Assembly (NCBI GenBank): GCA_963678705.1
Contig: OY783207.1
Location: 558,001 to 622,000 of the forward strand
Length of the DNA stretch: 64,000 nucleotides
Direction of reading: 5' to 3'
Source of the DNA: Panorpa germanica
Lineage: Eukaryota; Arthropoda; Insecta; Mecoptera; Panorpidae
How positions within the stretch are numbered: position 1 is the first letter of the stretch; each line of letters begins with the position of its first letter. The translations under genes were made by a program, and so were the position numbers. The notes beneath the pieces are model-generated. The model searched no databases, was not told where the DNA came from, and saw only the letters and a list, made by a program, of their open reading frames with translations. Below are positions 1-12,354 of this stretch, in pieces.

Positions 1-574
1 CTCGATACAACTTTTTGCTACTGCTGTTACAGATATGTTTGCATACAGACTAATCTAATCTAAGTTGCATTAATTTACAAGTAAATTTATGATTCTCTTC
101 TTAGAAGCTTCATTCAAATAATAGAACAAAAATCATGTATATTCCATTCTATTGTATCTAGTTACATTTAGTAATAATAGGAGAGGGTAAGGGGCGGTTA
201 GTGTTCCAATTGTCCCTACCTATGGACGCCTATGTCTATAATGGCACATGGGAAACTATTTCCCATAGGGATTAATATCTACCATAAATAATACATGAGT
301 ATTGAATATAAACAATTATATAAAACATACAAGTACATAATATGCTCATGTACCTCATTATATCAACTTGAATCAACAAACTACGTGACGAGACTGATGA
401 ATAATCAAACATAATAATTTCATATAAAATGCAATTAAAGATATGTAATAATTAGATAATAATAATTCAAGTATTGTGAACGTAAGGAGTAAGATTATGC
501 TGCAACTGCTTTCGTTTCCTGTTTCGTTGCGTCCTTCTTAACACTTTATTGTTTTGCATATAAATGCAATGAAC
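1..574. other. No gene recognised
   Basis: AT-rich DNA with no convincing exon or repeat shared with the rest of the window. Confidence 0.5.
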
Positions 575-895
575 CTCGTACACTGCAAGCGACAAAGCCG
601 TCCGAATACGAGTGTTACGTAGTTCTCATAGTGGAAACGTATATCAGCTAATTTTAGTCTCTTTCATAACAGTGGTGTATCGATAAAAAAAAAGTAAAAG
701 TTTGCTCTCATGATAAATTATGTTAGTTCAAAACAACTCCAATACACCCTACAGTACACAAGTTTGACTTGGCGTACTGTCTTATCGGTACGTAGTTTGT
801 ATGTATTGTGACACAACACATGCAAAGAACACAGGAGTCAGCTTGCTTTGAGAGTTCCAGGCGACCAACCAAGCCGCCGATTTATGTCGGAATTC
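575..895. repeat. Repeat fragment related to family K
   Basis: This segment matches 46684-46945: both have a CACTGCAAGCGA-like start, AAGCCGTCCGAATACG, a TTATGTTAGT..CAAAACAACTCC block, GTTTGACTTGG and ACACAACACATG in the same order. Pieces of it also match the interior of the full K element at 45938. It is a decayed copy without coding capacity. Confidence 0.65.
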
Positions 896-2489
896 AGAAT
901 TTAAAATCGTAAAAGAATAGTTTGAAAATTCAGTATTGTTTTATCCAAGGTTGTCGACGACAAACACAAACTGCGCTGTGGACTAAATTATAATTTAAAA
1001 TATTTGCATAATTAAGTGCAATTGATTAGTGTTATACAAAATGGCTATTTATCAGCTAATTATTATTCAAATATGAATGTTCTACTAATATGAGAAACAA
1101 AAACAAGCTATTTAACTAGAAAAATATGAATTATTTTTAAATAAAATAACTAATGTCGTAATTATTAATTATTAATTAGTTTAAAAATCGAAATGAATTC
1201 TTGTGTAAGTTTTACTTTCATGAAACTTCTTAAATAAATATTTGATTTTGAAATGAGAAATGAATTATTAATTGGTAGAAAATATTTAAATTAAAAGAAA
1301 GAAATATTTTATAAAAATAATTTTAATTAGATTGTCTGGTATAGACTGTAGAAATTCTCATATAACAAAAACCAGTATTGAACATTAGCTATTAATTGGG
1401 TAGAACTATGTTTTAAGGCATGAAACAGCAAAAAGCCAGTTCAATCACACTATGATTAGATTAGAAAATATTTAATTGATTAAGTAAATAGACAGCTGTA
1501 ATAAATATATTATTTATTTAATTTTTTAATTTATAGCAAATTAAGAACTAAATGAAAATTAATTAAAACTTGATCTCAATAAATACTAAGTGAGTCAGAC
1601 GTAAGATTGATTTGGATTTATTATGTAATGTGACAGTCCTTTACATTTGCAATTAGCAACTCTTTTAGGGTGCTAACCAAAAATTTAAACTTTCTAAAGC
1701 AAAGTCCCCATTGAAGCACCAGCAACATTAACGTAAACTTCATAATAGATATTTCAACGTGTTACATGTTAGGATAACGTTTCTATTAGAACAACATTTA
1801 ACATTTGTTTTATTCAGTGTACCAAATTTGAATAACTTTCAATGCTTTAATGCTTTAATAGGGACAGTGCTGCAGGTTTATTGAACTTTGCATCCGACTG
1901 CATACCAGAGCACTTATCAATCTGCGATTCGATATTTGTTGTGAGTAAACCACAACTTGTTATGTTGTGGTTTTTAATTGCACTGCATAAAAGGAATAAC
2001 TGGAAAACTGTCATTTTAATGTGTCTCTCCCAATACATTGCACCACTACTCAGTTAAGATTATGATACAATACGTCTCCTATCGATATTAATTAATTAAA
2101 AGACTTCATTAAAACTAAAACCATTTATTGGTAACAACATATTATAACTAGTCAATTAAATAAAAATTATCTTATACTTGTTCAATCACGGACGACCTCC
2201 TACTATGGTAGCAGTTTTTATGGTATTCTGTCTCATACATATATGTCACACAACTACATAATAACTTGATGATTATTTAAATGAAATAAACATAATTTAT
2301 CGTAAATTTGTGTTGTGTAATATGAGTGGCAAAACGAGCAGGCGTATACAGTATGCTGCTGCTTTAACAGGTTTGCAAAAAATTATATATCCAGTCTAGA
2401 TTAAATAATGATTCGTTTTGGGAACTTCTCGTTAAAAGGGGCTCCAGCAAATTGCACATTTTTTTTTTATAACAAAGAAGTTGGCACGA
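896..2489. other. AT-rich, no gene seen
   Basis: No supported exon. A perfect 10-bp hairpin (AAACCACAAC / GTTGTGGTTT) lies near 1946-1974. The short open frame at 1847-2038 on the minus strand has no recognisable features. Confidence 0.5.
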
Positions 2490-3232
2490 TTAAGGAGGTA
2501 CAGGACGTGTATCTCTCGGTAATATGAAATGCAAAATACGAACTACATGAGGGACGAGCAAATATTGGGACTGTACCTTTGAAAATGAATTTTTCAATTC
2601 CCTATTAAACTGCTTTTTGCGTGTTAAAATGATTTTTTATGCATATAATAGTTTAATAAATGAAAAATTACCTATAATTAATATCAAATTTATATTAATT
2701 CAATTTAAATACAAATTAAATATTTTGAAAAAGGAATAATAAATTTTGCAACGCTGTAAATTTACGTGTGTTGACGCATGCGTGATTTGGTTCTTTGACA
2801 AATAAATTGTTATATTTTATAAAATATTTATTCCGATTTTGAATTTCCCGCTCAAATTAGGATTTGCAACGTTGCCGGCTTCTAACCTACACTTACTGTT
2901 TCTTACTGGTTTTATTTAAATATTTTCGTATATAGGTATCCTTTTTATAATTTTCTTTTTGCAATAGTTACAGAAAAGATTCTTTTATATACACTTAGTT
3001 TTTGAAAGCCGTGTCACCATTTTTAAATAGTTAAAAGTTATATTATGTGGTGAAATTGAGCTAAAAATTATGATTTGTATGGAAAATGACTATTTTTAAT
3101 CATGTATAAAAAGAAAACTAGGAACCCTAGATCTCTAAAATTTTGAGACAGCATGTATTTTTACTATTTGTATCGACCCTCCAAATTTCACAACGTTTTC
3201 ATCATTTACGTTAACGTCCTGTACCTCCTTAA
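2490..3232. mobile_element. TTAA-flanked non-autonomous element, family B copy 1
   Basis: The ends are inverted repeats, TTAAGGAGGTACAGGACGT at the left and the complement ACGTCCTGTACCTCCTTAA at the right. The whole 743 bp is present in opposite orientation at 11685-12354. TTAA at both ends fits a piggyBac-type target site, so this is probably a piggyBac-related MITE. No transposase remains. Confidence 0.8.
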
Positions 3233-3441
3233 TGACACAAACTGCGAACAAATCATTTTAGCCTTTTTAAGGGTGTTCACCCTTTACCAAGGGTAAGAGG
3301 AAGGCATTCTATTAGTTGTAGAGCATTGCGAATGACGTCTCTGTTTGAAAACTTGAATTTTTGACATTAGATTTGTTTATTATTTATTTTCACCTACAAA
3401 TGTATTAATTTATTTGTTTATTATTTTTCGGTAATTTGTGT

Positions 3442-3755
3442 TTAAGGTGAAACGATACTTGGCCATTTTTAGATTCGCAATATAGATGGTGATATTATAC
3501 AGCAGGTGAAACATTATCAAAAAAACCATGTTTTTTTTATATTTAAATCGTTAAAATTAATTTTTGCGGTTCCAACTCATTAAAAGTCAGTGGAAGAAAG
3601 CTTAAAATGTAGATACGTTATTCATCTAACTAATTGCAGCTTTAGATTTTGATTCGCGTTTATAGTAACTTACATAAATCGATTTTTAACCTACTGTATA
3701 GTATCGCCATCTATATTTCGCGAATCAAAAATGGCCAAGTATCGTTTCACCTTAA
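3442..3755. mobile_element. TTAA-flanked MITE, family A copy 1
   Basis: A 314-bp element whose left arm (TTAAGGTGAAACGATACTTG, then GGCCATTTTT and a GATTCGC/ATATAGATGG segment) is repeated as its reverse complement at the right end. TTAA at both ends suggests a piggyBac-like target site. Its interior (GTAGATACGTTATTCATC) recurs inverted at 26110-26250. Non-coding. Confidence 0.8.
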
Positions 3756-4333
3756 GTTACAATATGTTAAAGATGATAAATTAAGAAATTAGCGTATTGC
3801 CTTAAAAGATTACAAAGAGCACATTTTTTATGTTTGTGCTTCATATGCACAGGACGATCCTGATCTGTCCTAGCTACCTTCATTCTAGCTTGTATTCATC
3901 TAGTAATAATCCAAACAAGTTCTATTAAAAAGAAATCACTAAATATTTTCAAGATTTATGTATTCTTTTACTGCAAAATTTAATATCGTCTTTTTATTGC
4001 AAGCCACAGACATTTATGATGTAGGAACTTATTTGCAATGGATTCTGGTTTCTAGATATGTATTGCTTTTTTTATTATAACTGGATGCATTTTAGATTCA
4101 TGATCCGTCAACATATATCATATGTAGCTTAGAGAAAATAGCATGTTGTGATGTAGCGTGGCTTGCAGTTTATTATGCGTATCATAAGAATCAGCGGAAA
4201 TAGAGGTGAGATGACACCTGTAACACCATGACTGCCAAAGCACCTAGCGAAAACTGGACAATAAATTACCAGTGCCCGGGAGGCAAGTTTTATTATCATG
4301 ACAAAAATAATTACGTGGAATGTATCATATGTG
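3756..4333. other. No gene recognised
   Basis: AT-rich spacer between two repeats. The 73-codon open frame at 4129-4350 (minus) shows no domain or splice context. Confidence 0.45.
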
Positions 4334-4715
4334 TTAAACCTCATTCCCACTCACTGTTTTCATATTTAATTTACGTTTTTATCTAAAATTTTAATCTAGA
4401 TTTCAGGTTTTCAGAAAAGGCATTCCTAGTCACATTCGTTTTTAATTTGAGTTTAGTTAATTTAGTTGGTGCGGACAAAATTGAAGGTGAAATAATTATT
4501 AATAGAAATTGTTTTTATTTCTTTATTTTTGACAAACTGACATTAAACTTTTTTTTAAATATAAATTCTACTGCATTTTGACAGATTGTCACATTTTGGA
4601 GGTTATAATATAATAAAGTTTTTCTTAATTTAATATTTTTAATTTAAAACATAGAACCTTGTAAGGTTCTAAAAAAACTAAGAAAACTTAAAAAATAAAT
4701 TAAATTATAAATACA
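4334..4715 (+). repeat. Family C repeat copy 1
   Basis: Starts TTAAACCTCATTCCCACTCA. The reverse complement of nearly the whole segment occurs at 5700-6126 (shared landmarks: TTTAGTTAATTTAGTTGGTG, ACATTTTGGAGGTTATAATA, AGAACCTTG.AAGGTTCT). Together with C2 it forms a large inverted pair about 1.8 kb across. Non-coding. Confidence 0.7.
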
Positions 4716-5266
4716 AAGTACTATAAAGATACTTTATAGTTAAATCCAAAATATTTTTGAAACGGAATAAAATAACCTTGGAGAAACTTAGCCAATAAGA
4801 AAAATATAATTCATCAATTTCTTCTTTACATTAACATTGAACGAGTAATTATTTTCAAAAGATGTTTTACTAATATTTTTTTAAATAAATTAGATTGCGT
4901 TGGTATTTCTGAATACGACCACTTATTCCGTACAATCACTTTAAAGTTTCGCTTCAAATATATTCATCCATACGAGTGTACTAACAATAACTATAAGATG
5001 TGTAACGTTCTCGCTCTGATAATTAAAAAAATATTTTATTTACTTGTAATGTTACTTTTACGCAAAATAACAAAACAAATAAAAATAAATTTTAATGTAT
5101 TTTGTAGGTGGTATTAAAAACAGAATAGCTCTGCTTTTCCGGTGAAATTCATTTTCAGCTCGTAGTTTCGAAATTAGGTGATTAGTGTCATATTTTACAT
5201 AAGCATTAGCATTTAAAATTCCCGCATCTTGTAAAAAGTTACAAAAAATTAAATTTTGTTTTAATA
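4716..5266. other. Spacer between inverted C copies
   Basis: No supported exon. A local inverted repeat ACTATAAAGATACTTTATAGT lies near 4721-4741. Confidence 0.45.
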
Positions 5267-5340
5267 TACGAGGGCTGTTCGGAAAGTAATCGTGATGAAC
5301 GGAGATGAACTCATACAAACATATCTGCATGGCATGAAAC
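5267..5340. mobile_element. Solitary mariner-type terminal repeat
   Basis: ATACGAGGGCTGTTCGGAAA followed by GTAATCG is a typical mariner-family terminal sequence. It differs from the ITR of the mariner at 26517. No partner end or transposase was found nearby, so only a remnant remains. Confidence 0.5.
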
Positions 5341-5584
5341 GACACATTATTATAATTAGACGTGTGTTAATATATTCTGTGTCGAACGGTTCTACATCTA
5401 ATCGACAATCGACTTAATGAATGAAAGACAATGACACTTTCAAATAGCTTGACAAATCCATAATGTATCGCTCGCATCACTTCCTGGATCATCATAATGT
5501 GGATCCATGGTGTAACAGCTCAATAAGAGGCAGCCCCACTTCCCTTTCTTCTTGAAATTATGGTAGCCCCTAAAACACAATGTA

Positions 5585-6126
5585 AAGTATCCTTCCCACT
5601 CACTGCTTTAATTTAATTTTGTATTTAATTTGAATTGGTTAGCATATGGCAATACGGAATACGTATATATATACGATAATTCACAGTACTATTTTTAATT
5701 TAATTTATTTTTTAAGTTTCCTTAGTTTTTTAGAACCTTGCAAGGTCCAATGTTTTAAATTAAAAATATTAAATTAAGAAAAACTGTATTATATTATAAC
5801 CTCCAAAATGTGACAATCTGTCAAAATGCAGTAGAATTTACTTTTAAAAGAAGTTTAATGTCAGTTTTTGAAAAAAAAGAAGAGAAAACAATTTCTATTA
5901 CTTATTGTTATTAAAAATACCAATTTTAATTATTTCACATACAATTTTGTCGAACTGTCAAAATTTATATTACTAACGATGTATACGCACCAACTAAATT
6001 AACTAAACTTAAATTTAAACACAAATGTAAAAAGGAATGCTTAAACGAGATTCTGAAATCTAGATTACAATTTTAAATAAAAACAGTAAATTAAATATCA
6101 AAACTGTGAGTGAGAATAAGGCTTAA
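5585..6126 (-). repeat. Family C repeat copy 2
   Basis: The left edge contains CTTCCCACTCACTG and the right edge its inverted counterpart (CTGTGAGTGAGAATAAGG, then CTTAA), so this copy preserves both termini of about 540 bp. It is inverted relative to copy 1 and parallel to copy 3. Possibly a non-autonomous DNA element; no coding potential. Confidence 0.65.
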
Positions 6127-7007
6127 CTGCAACTGTTTTTATTTTGAATTTACTTAGTGAGCATGCGTCGTGCGTCGGTAATAATTACTTTATTTAATAT
6201 TAATTATTATCTTTATATTGAATTTCTCATGCTTGCATTAGAGCTCGATATATCTTGCTACGCTTATTGGGTTTCTATTTAGTAGAACTTTTAAGAATTT
6301 TCTTCCACATACGGCTTAGTTTTAAAATCTATTTGAAACCAGAAAGTTATTTAATAAAAGATTAACTGGAGCATAAACATTAAATCTATTTTCAATTAAA
6401 AACAAATAGCGTATGATATGTACGAGTACGATCTACTAGTAATACGTGCAAACACCCGTGCCAAGAGTTGGACACGTATGTGGGGAAAATAGTGCTGTTA
6501 CCCAGATGAGAAAGTATTTGTATCTTGATGTGAAATATAAGGAGAAAATAACAACAATAACTTGAAAAATAAAAATGTTTAAAAAGTAATTAATATTTAC
6601 CGTTGTAAATAAAATCTAGATAATTACTTGGTGGGCGGTTCTACTTGTCAAAGGTAGAAATTTGTGAAATTGATACTAAAATTAAATGTTGAATTCAGAG
6701 TTATTGTAACTAATAAACAAACGAGGAATTACTTAGTTAGACTGTTTCACTGTAAGTGGAACTTTTTAGTTTTCTCTTATGTAAAAAGACGGGGAGAAAG
6801 GTTAGGTAAGAAGATCTTTTGCTAAAGTCTGCATCTCCTATCTTCATCGCTATACAGACCGCCTGGATTTCCTCCAGAAGTTTCTTAGATGTTTAGAATA
6901 ATTTAGCGCGGTTATTTTCCTCGCGGTTTCAATTCTTTATACTAAAACTTATCTAGCACACACTGCGGATAAATTCATCTCAATTTATACGCAGTACTGC
7001 TCTTATA
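6127..7007. other. No gene recognised
   Basis: AT-rich DNA with no exon, RNA gene or shared repeat that can be supported. Confidence 0.45.
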
Positions 7008-7667
7008 CTGTTGCATTTATATTATTATTATATTATATTAATTGTTCGCCTTTCGGCTTTACAATCTACATTCTTAATACATTTCATAGAACTTCAACTT
7101 GAAATTAAACTTAAACTATTCTAGACCTTTTTATTTCCAAAAATACTTTCTGCTTCTTCTTCTCTTGACCCTCTTCCTTCATTCTCACCGTTTCTTCACC
7201 TCTTGTCTTCTTTGTCTCCTCTCGGCAAACCGTTTCCTGCTTCTCCTTCCTTATTGCCTGTATCTTCATCTATCACCTCTTGCCTTCCTTGTCTCCTCTC
7301 GACAAACCCTCTATTATATTTTCACTATCCTTCCTGCCTTCTCTCTTCGATTTCACTTCTCCACTTATGTCTATTACAGGCATAGACGCTCTATCTTTAC
7401 TATTTCCTCTTGACTCTCTTACTTTGCTATTTCTTCTTGACTCTCTACCTTTACTAGGTTATTATTGTCTCTATCTCCGTCATCTACCTCTTGTCCTTAT
7501 CTCTTTTCCGAAAATCCTCTATTTTTCTGGACTGAAGTTTAACTGTTTCCTCGCTACTTCTTTCTTTCTCCTGCTTCCCTTCACTGTCTCTTTTAGTACT
7601 TCCTCTCTCTTCATGTTCCTTATGCAACCCAGCCACAAGCTTATTTATTGTCCTGTTGCATTTATAT
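7008..7667 (-). mobile_element. 5'-truncated LINE insertion (3' end only)
   Basis: Reverse complement of the LINE 3' part at 15671-16280. It is bounded by a 15-bp direct duplication CTGTTGCATTTATAT (7008-7022 and 7653-7667), the product of target-primed reverse transcription. The 3' end reads TTGTAAAGCCGAAAGGC on the minus strand and runs into an (ATA)n tail next to the left duplication. The body covers only the purine-rich C-terminal coding and 3' region. The open frames on the plus strand here, up to 174 codons and Leu/Phe/Ser-rich, are antisense shadows. Confidence 0.85.
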
Positions 7668-9031
7668 ATTTTGTTTTGTTAATGCATGTTCAAAGAGATA
7701 CAGCGAAAGATGCATACTGTTTCCAAAAAGGTCCGTCGACATTAACATATGGCTTTACCGGAATTAATTTCGTAGTGCGTGTGTCCACAGTCTTTTCCTC
7801 CTAATATTCGTCACAATATCGATATCTGTCATATTTTAGTATTTGTTCTTATTCTCTACTGTACAATTTTACAGTATGTGTTGCCGCCGTGTTCTTAAAT
7901 TAATAAAATGTTCAACTTCACTTTGTATTAGTTAAATGACGTATGTGCCAACCATTTATCTATTTTATGAGATCATCAGTCTGTTGTTATCATACTTTTA
8001 TATGATATACATAATAATAATCATTAACATACATAAATACTTCGTTAAGTGAAACTAACCATTAAAGGGAAAGTGAATTCAAATGATCAGATGGTTTAGT
8101 TGAACAGAAATACATTTTTATGAATAAAATAACACTTAACACTGAAGGAGACACGATAAAAAAGCGCCTAAAATATATTTTATTCACTCATAAATTTGCT
8201 CTTCTCTTGTTTTCTTTCTCAAGGTAATTTTTTTAACTAATTCGAGATCAAACTATTTATCAAACTTCTGTTTTCATATAGAACTGTGTGGAAAGCTTCG
8301 TTTTAACCAGTGTCGTTATTAGGTAGTCTAATACAAAAATAATAACTATTTGTATTACAGCAACCTATTGGGAACACTTGAATTAAAACAAACAAAATAC
8401 ATTAACCAATGAACATTTTTTCAAACCGACATTGACAAAAATCTAGCACAGGCGCTCGTTACATTAGGGCCAAGATTTCCGGACTAAATAAACAAATATC
8501 TGACAATTCAAGGCTAATCTTGAGAAATTATGTATTAATTAATTGTTTTTTAGTTCGTTTTGTTTTTTATAATCTAACTAAATTATGTGAGAGTCAAGTT
8601 TACAAAAAGGTATTGCAAACTAAAGGATGTAAAATAGAATTACACGATTTGTGGAATTAATTAGGCATTTGTTATTACTTCTGAATTACATATCCGAACC
8701 ACCGGAAGTGCACGGTTAATCCAACAGGAGATTGTGTATCACTTTCTTACTTAATGAATATTTTAGTATCTTATTATACCCAGTACCTTTCCCAGTACTT
8801 TTAGTACCCAGATAATATAGCGCTGATCCAGAGATCGACCTCGACCTGTAGCGATATTGAGTATTTCTGTTCAAGTTAGTACGTCAAAGAAATTTGTCGT
8901 TCATACCTGATTAATAGAATATTACAATTTTTACGTAATATACCATACAACGTTGCATGACGTATTTTATTGTACTGCTTTTTGAAAATTAATTCTACCT
9001 TGTTGCATATTTGTATATTCCATATGGCTTT
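7668..9031. other. No gene recognised
   Basis: AT-rich with no supported exon or in-window repeat. Confidence 0.45.
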
Positions 9032-9398
9032 AGCATATGGCAATACGCATAGTCATTCACAGTACTATTTTTAATTTAATTTATTTTCTAAGTTTCCTTA
9101 GTTTTTTAGAACCTTATGCCAACCTTGGTCCAATCTTTTAAATTAAAAATATTAAATTAAGAAAACCTTTATTATATTATAACCTCCAAAATGTGACAAT
9201 CTGTCAAAATGCACTAGGATTTACTTTTAAAAGAAGTTTAATGTCAGTTTTTTAAAAATATAGAAGAAAAAACAATTTCTATTACTTATTGTTATTAAAA
9301 ATACCAATTTTAATTATTTCACATACAATTTTGTCGAAATTTATATTACTAACGATGCATACGCACCAACTAAATTAACTAAACTTAAATTTAGTAAC
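9032..9398 (-). repeat. Family C repeat copy 3
   Basis: Same orientation as copy 2 (TAGCATATGGCAATACG, ATTCACAGTACTATTTTTAA, AACCTCCAAAATGTGACAAT). Truncated before the CTCACTCA terminus found at 6107. Confidence 0.7.
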
Positions 9399-9585
9399 TA
9401 AACTTATTTTATTGTACTGCTTTGTGAAAATTAATTCTACCTTGTTGCATATTAGTATATTCATAAAACTTCTTAAAAACACATTTTAAATGATTATAAT
9501 ATCTTGGGAAGACCTATAGCGTGGGAGCTCAAAAATTGGTTGCAATGAGTCTCGGTACTAGGTATGATAAAGTGGTGCTCGCCTT

Positions 9586-9952
9586 AGGAGGTGGCAAGCA
9601 GGGTAACCGGCCGGGGCCTCGCATTCTCGAGCAACAACCCATGTAGAAAAATTCATTACTATGTATGTATTTGAATGTCGCGCCTCGCTCTTTAGAAATC
9701 CCACTAGAATCACTGCGTATATCTTTTATGACACTCATGTACTTTAGTTTATCATCATTAAAATTTGTCGTCTTTGTGTTTGTTAACTTTTATAAAACTT
9801 CCAAGATGAACTTTTATTTCATTTATCATCTAAAATACTTACTTACAATTTACATAAATTATACAAATAACAAGTGCCTCGCAAAGATCTGCCGCCCCGG
9901 GGACTCGCAAAGTTCTGCTGCCCGGGGCCTCGCAATGGCTAAGGCCGCCCCT
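9586..9952 (+). repeat. Family F repeat copy 1 (GC-tipped)
   Basis: An AT-rich body of about 330 bp with strongly GC-rich tips. The left tip contains CCGGGGCCTCGCATTCTCG and the right tip CCCGGGGCCTCGCAATGGCT. The same 12-mer CGGGGCCTCGCA is in direct, not inverted, orientation at both ends. Copies at 11070 and 28130 share the body. No terminal inverted repeat and no recognisable RNA polymerase III promoter, so the class is unresolved. Confidence 0.7.
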
Positions 9953-11069
9953 GCTCGAGAGCATTAAATATATATTTTTTAAATTATGGTACTGTACATT
10001 ACTTTATTCATATACAATACTATGCAACATCTTAATATAAGTTTTTTGTAATGTAACCTGGATCCAATTAGCATTACAACTTTCTTTATTTACACTAAAT
10101 TGTAAACTCGTAATATAGACTATAGACTGTAGCGTATATTTTAAAGCGATTAATTCAATTTAAAAAAAGTTCTACATTATTTAAAACAGGAGTTATTTCG
10201 TGTTTCAATTTTCTATCTATTAATAACGTTACGTAACAATCATTAAAATCAAAATTGAAATTAGATTTCATATAACAACAAATCATAAAATCTATTCAAA
10301 CATAGAGGGGATAATTTTTGACATAATTTTTTAATTCAAATTATAATTAACACATAAATTTATTCATAAATTTATTTGAAAGTTTCTTACTGCTGCACGC
10401 TTCATTAATTTATTTTGGCGTGGATTAATTTTTTTTTTCTTTATTCAATGTATTGAGAAATGTTGAGACAGATTTCATTTAAATTCCTACAAATACTGTG
10501 TCGTAAATTATGTTATACAACAACGCCGCCATATTTCATTTCTCTAATGGTCTATTAATTAAGTTATAGTTATTGACGTGAGTGTAGAGGTCGTTGCGTT
10601 TGTGTTTGTGTCCACTCTTTATCGCGTCCTAGGCGATAAATTAGTCGCAATGTTTAATGGCACTATGATTGATTGTAAATGATATTCCAAATTGTGTCGT
10701 AATAGCAACAATATAGGTCCAGCTAAGTGGCTCTACCTACTATCGATTTTCAATTGCATTTAGTCAATGTTGTACTTGCAGTGGGAGAATTACAATGGTG
10801 CTTGTACAAAATAATAAGCAATTTAATTCTTCCGTTGATGACAAATTTTTTAAAAAGCGCGTCATTCAATCGGTTGATGTTGTTCGGAGGCGGGACAATA
10901 AAGTTTTGTCCGGACATAGTTCAATCGCCATCATGCGTTGGGTTTGCCATTGGGGCCTGCTTTTCGAGCGGATGTTCTGTTATTGCTATTATTAATTTTA
11001 TTATTTCTCTAATTATTTGAACTAAGTTATAAAGCTCGCGACATTTGCTTGTCAACTGATGTTGGCGGC
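9953..11069. other. No gene recognised
   Basis: AT-rich. A hairpin TTTATCGC / GCGATAAA lies near 10617-10639. The overlapping short frames at 10727-11124 have no domain or supporting splice sites. Confidence 0.4.
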
Positions 11070-11396
11070 CATAGGGGGTGGCAAACAGGGAAATCGCCCG
11101 GGGCCTCGCATTCCCGCGCAACAACCAAAGTAGAAAAATTAATTACTATATATGTATTTGAATCTCGCGCCTCACTCTTTAGAAATCCCACTTGAATCAC
11201 TGCGTATATCTTTTATGAGGCTTATGATATGTGGCTTAGTTTATCATCATTAATATTTGTCGTTTTTGTGCTTGTTAACTTTTATAAAACTTCCAATATG
11301 AACTTTTATTTCTCGTCAATTATTATCAAAAATACTTAGTTACAATTTACATAAATTATACAAAGAACAAGTGCCTCACAAAGATCTGCCGCCCCT
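11070..11396 (+). repeat. Family F repeat copy 2
   Basis: Matches copy 1 from GGTGGCAAACAGGG through AAGATCTGCCGCCCC, where it stops short of the GGCCTCGCAATGGCT tip. Confidence 0.7.
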
Positions 11397-11684
11397 GAAT
11401 GTTGGCCACAGTCAGGTATTTGGAACCGCGAGCATGCTCGGTTCAGCAACTATGTTGCCATTGCACAAAACATACAAATCTTTCATTGTGTTACATATCC
11501 GAACATTTTTTTCTACAATCTCACGAGTTGGGTTTATTTATCTGAGTAGATTTATACATCAACAACGAAGTCCAATCGTGCTAACCAGAGGCAGTAAATT
11601 ATCAAAAACCGGAACATATTCGCAACACAACATTCCTGTACAGCAACTGGCATGGCCCAGGCCCACTATCTGGCGGTCACCTTA

Positions 11685-12354
11685 TTAAGGAGGTACAGGA
11701 GGTTAACGTAAATGATGAAACTTTTTATACATGATTAAAAATAGTCATTTTCCATACAAATCATAATTTTTAGCTCAATTTCACCACATAATATAACTTT
11801 TAACTGTAAAAAAATGGTGACACGGCTTTCAAAAACTAAGTGTATTATATAAATGAATCTTTTCTGTAACTATTGCAAAAAGAAAATTATCAAAAGGATA
11901 CCTATATCGAAAATATTTAAATAAAACCTTTAAGAAACAGTAAATGTAGGTTATAAGCCGGCAACGTTGCAAATGTCAATTTGAGCGGGAAATTCAAAAT
12001 CGGAATAAATGTTAATAAAATATAACAATTTATTGGTCAAAGAACCAAATCACGCATGCGTCAACACACGTAAATTTACAGCGTTGCCAAATTTTTTATT
12101 AATTTTTCAAAATATTTAATTTGAATTTAAATTGAATTAATATAAACTTGATATTAATTATAGGTTATTTTTAATTTATTAAACTATTATATGCATAAAA
12201 AAATCATTTTAAAAAGCAAAAAGCAGTTTAATAGGGAATTGAAAAATTCATTTTCAAAGGTACAGTCCTAATATTTGCTCGTCCCTCATGTACTTCGTAT
12301 TTTGCATTTCGTATTACCGAGAGATAAACTTTTTGCATTGACGGTACTCCTTAA
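11685..12354. mobile_element. TTAA-flanked non-autonomous element, family B copy 2
   Basis: Inverted relative to copy 1. Left end TTAAGGAGGTACAGGAGGTT; right end ACGGTACTCCTTAA is more diverged. 670 bp, with shared interior such as TTGAGCGGGAAATTCAAAAT and CACGCATGCGTCAACACACG. No coding capacity. Confidence 0.8.

Noticed and set aside
1946-1978. Hairpin followed by T-run, terminator-like
   Set aside because: Rho-independent terminators are not expected in a eukaryotic genome and no gene is adjacent.
7280-7804. 174-codon plus-strand open frame, Leu/Phe/Ser-rich
   Set aside because: It is antisense to the purine-rich LINE 3' region, and the same artefact appears on the minus strand at 15610-16140 opposite the other LINE copy.
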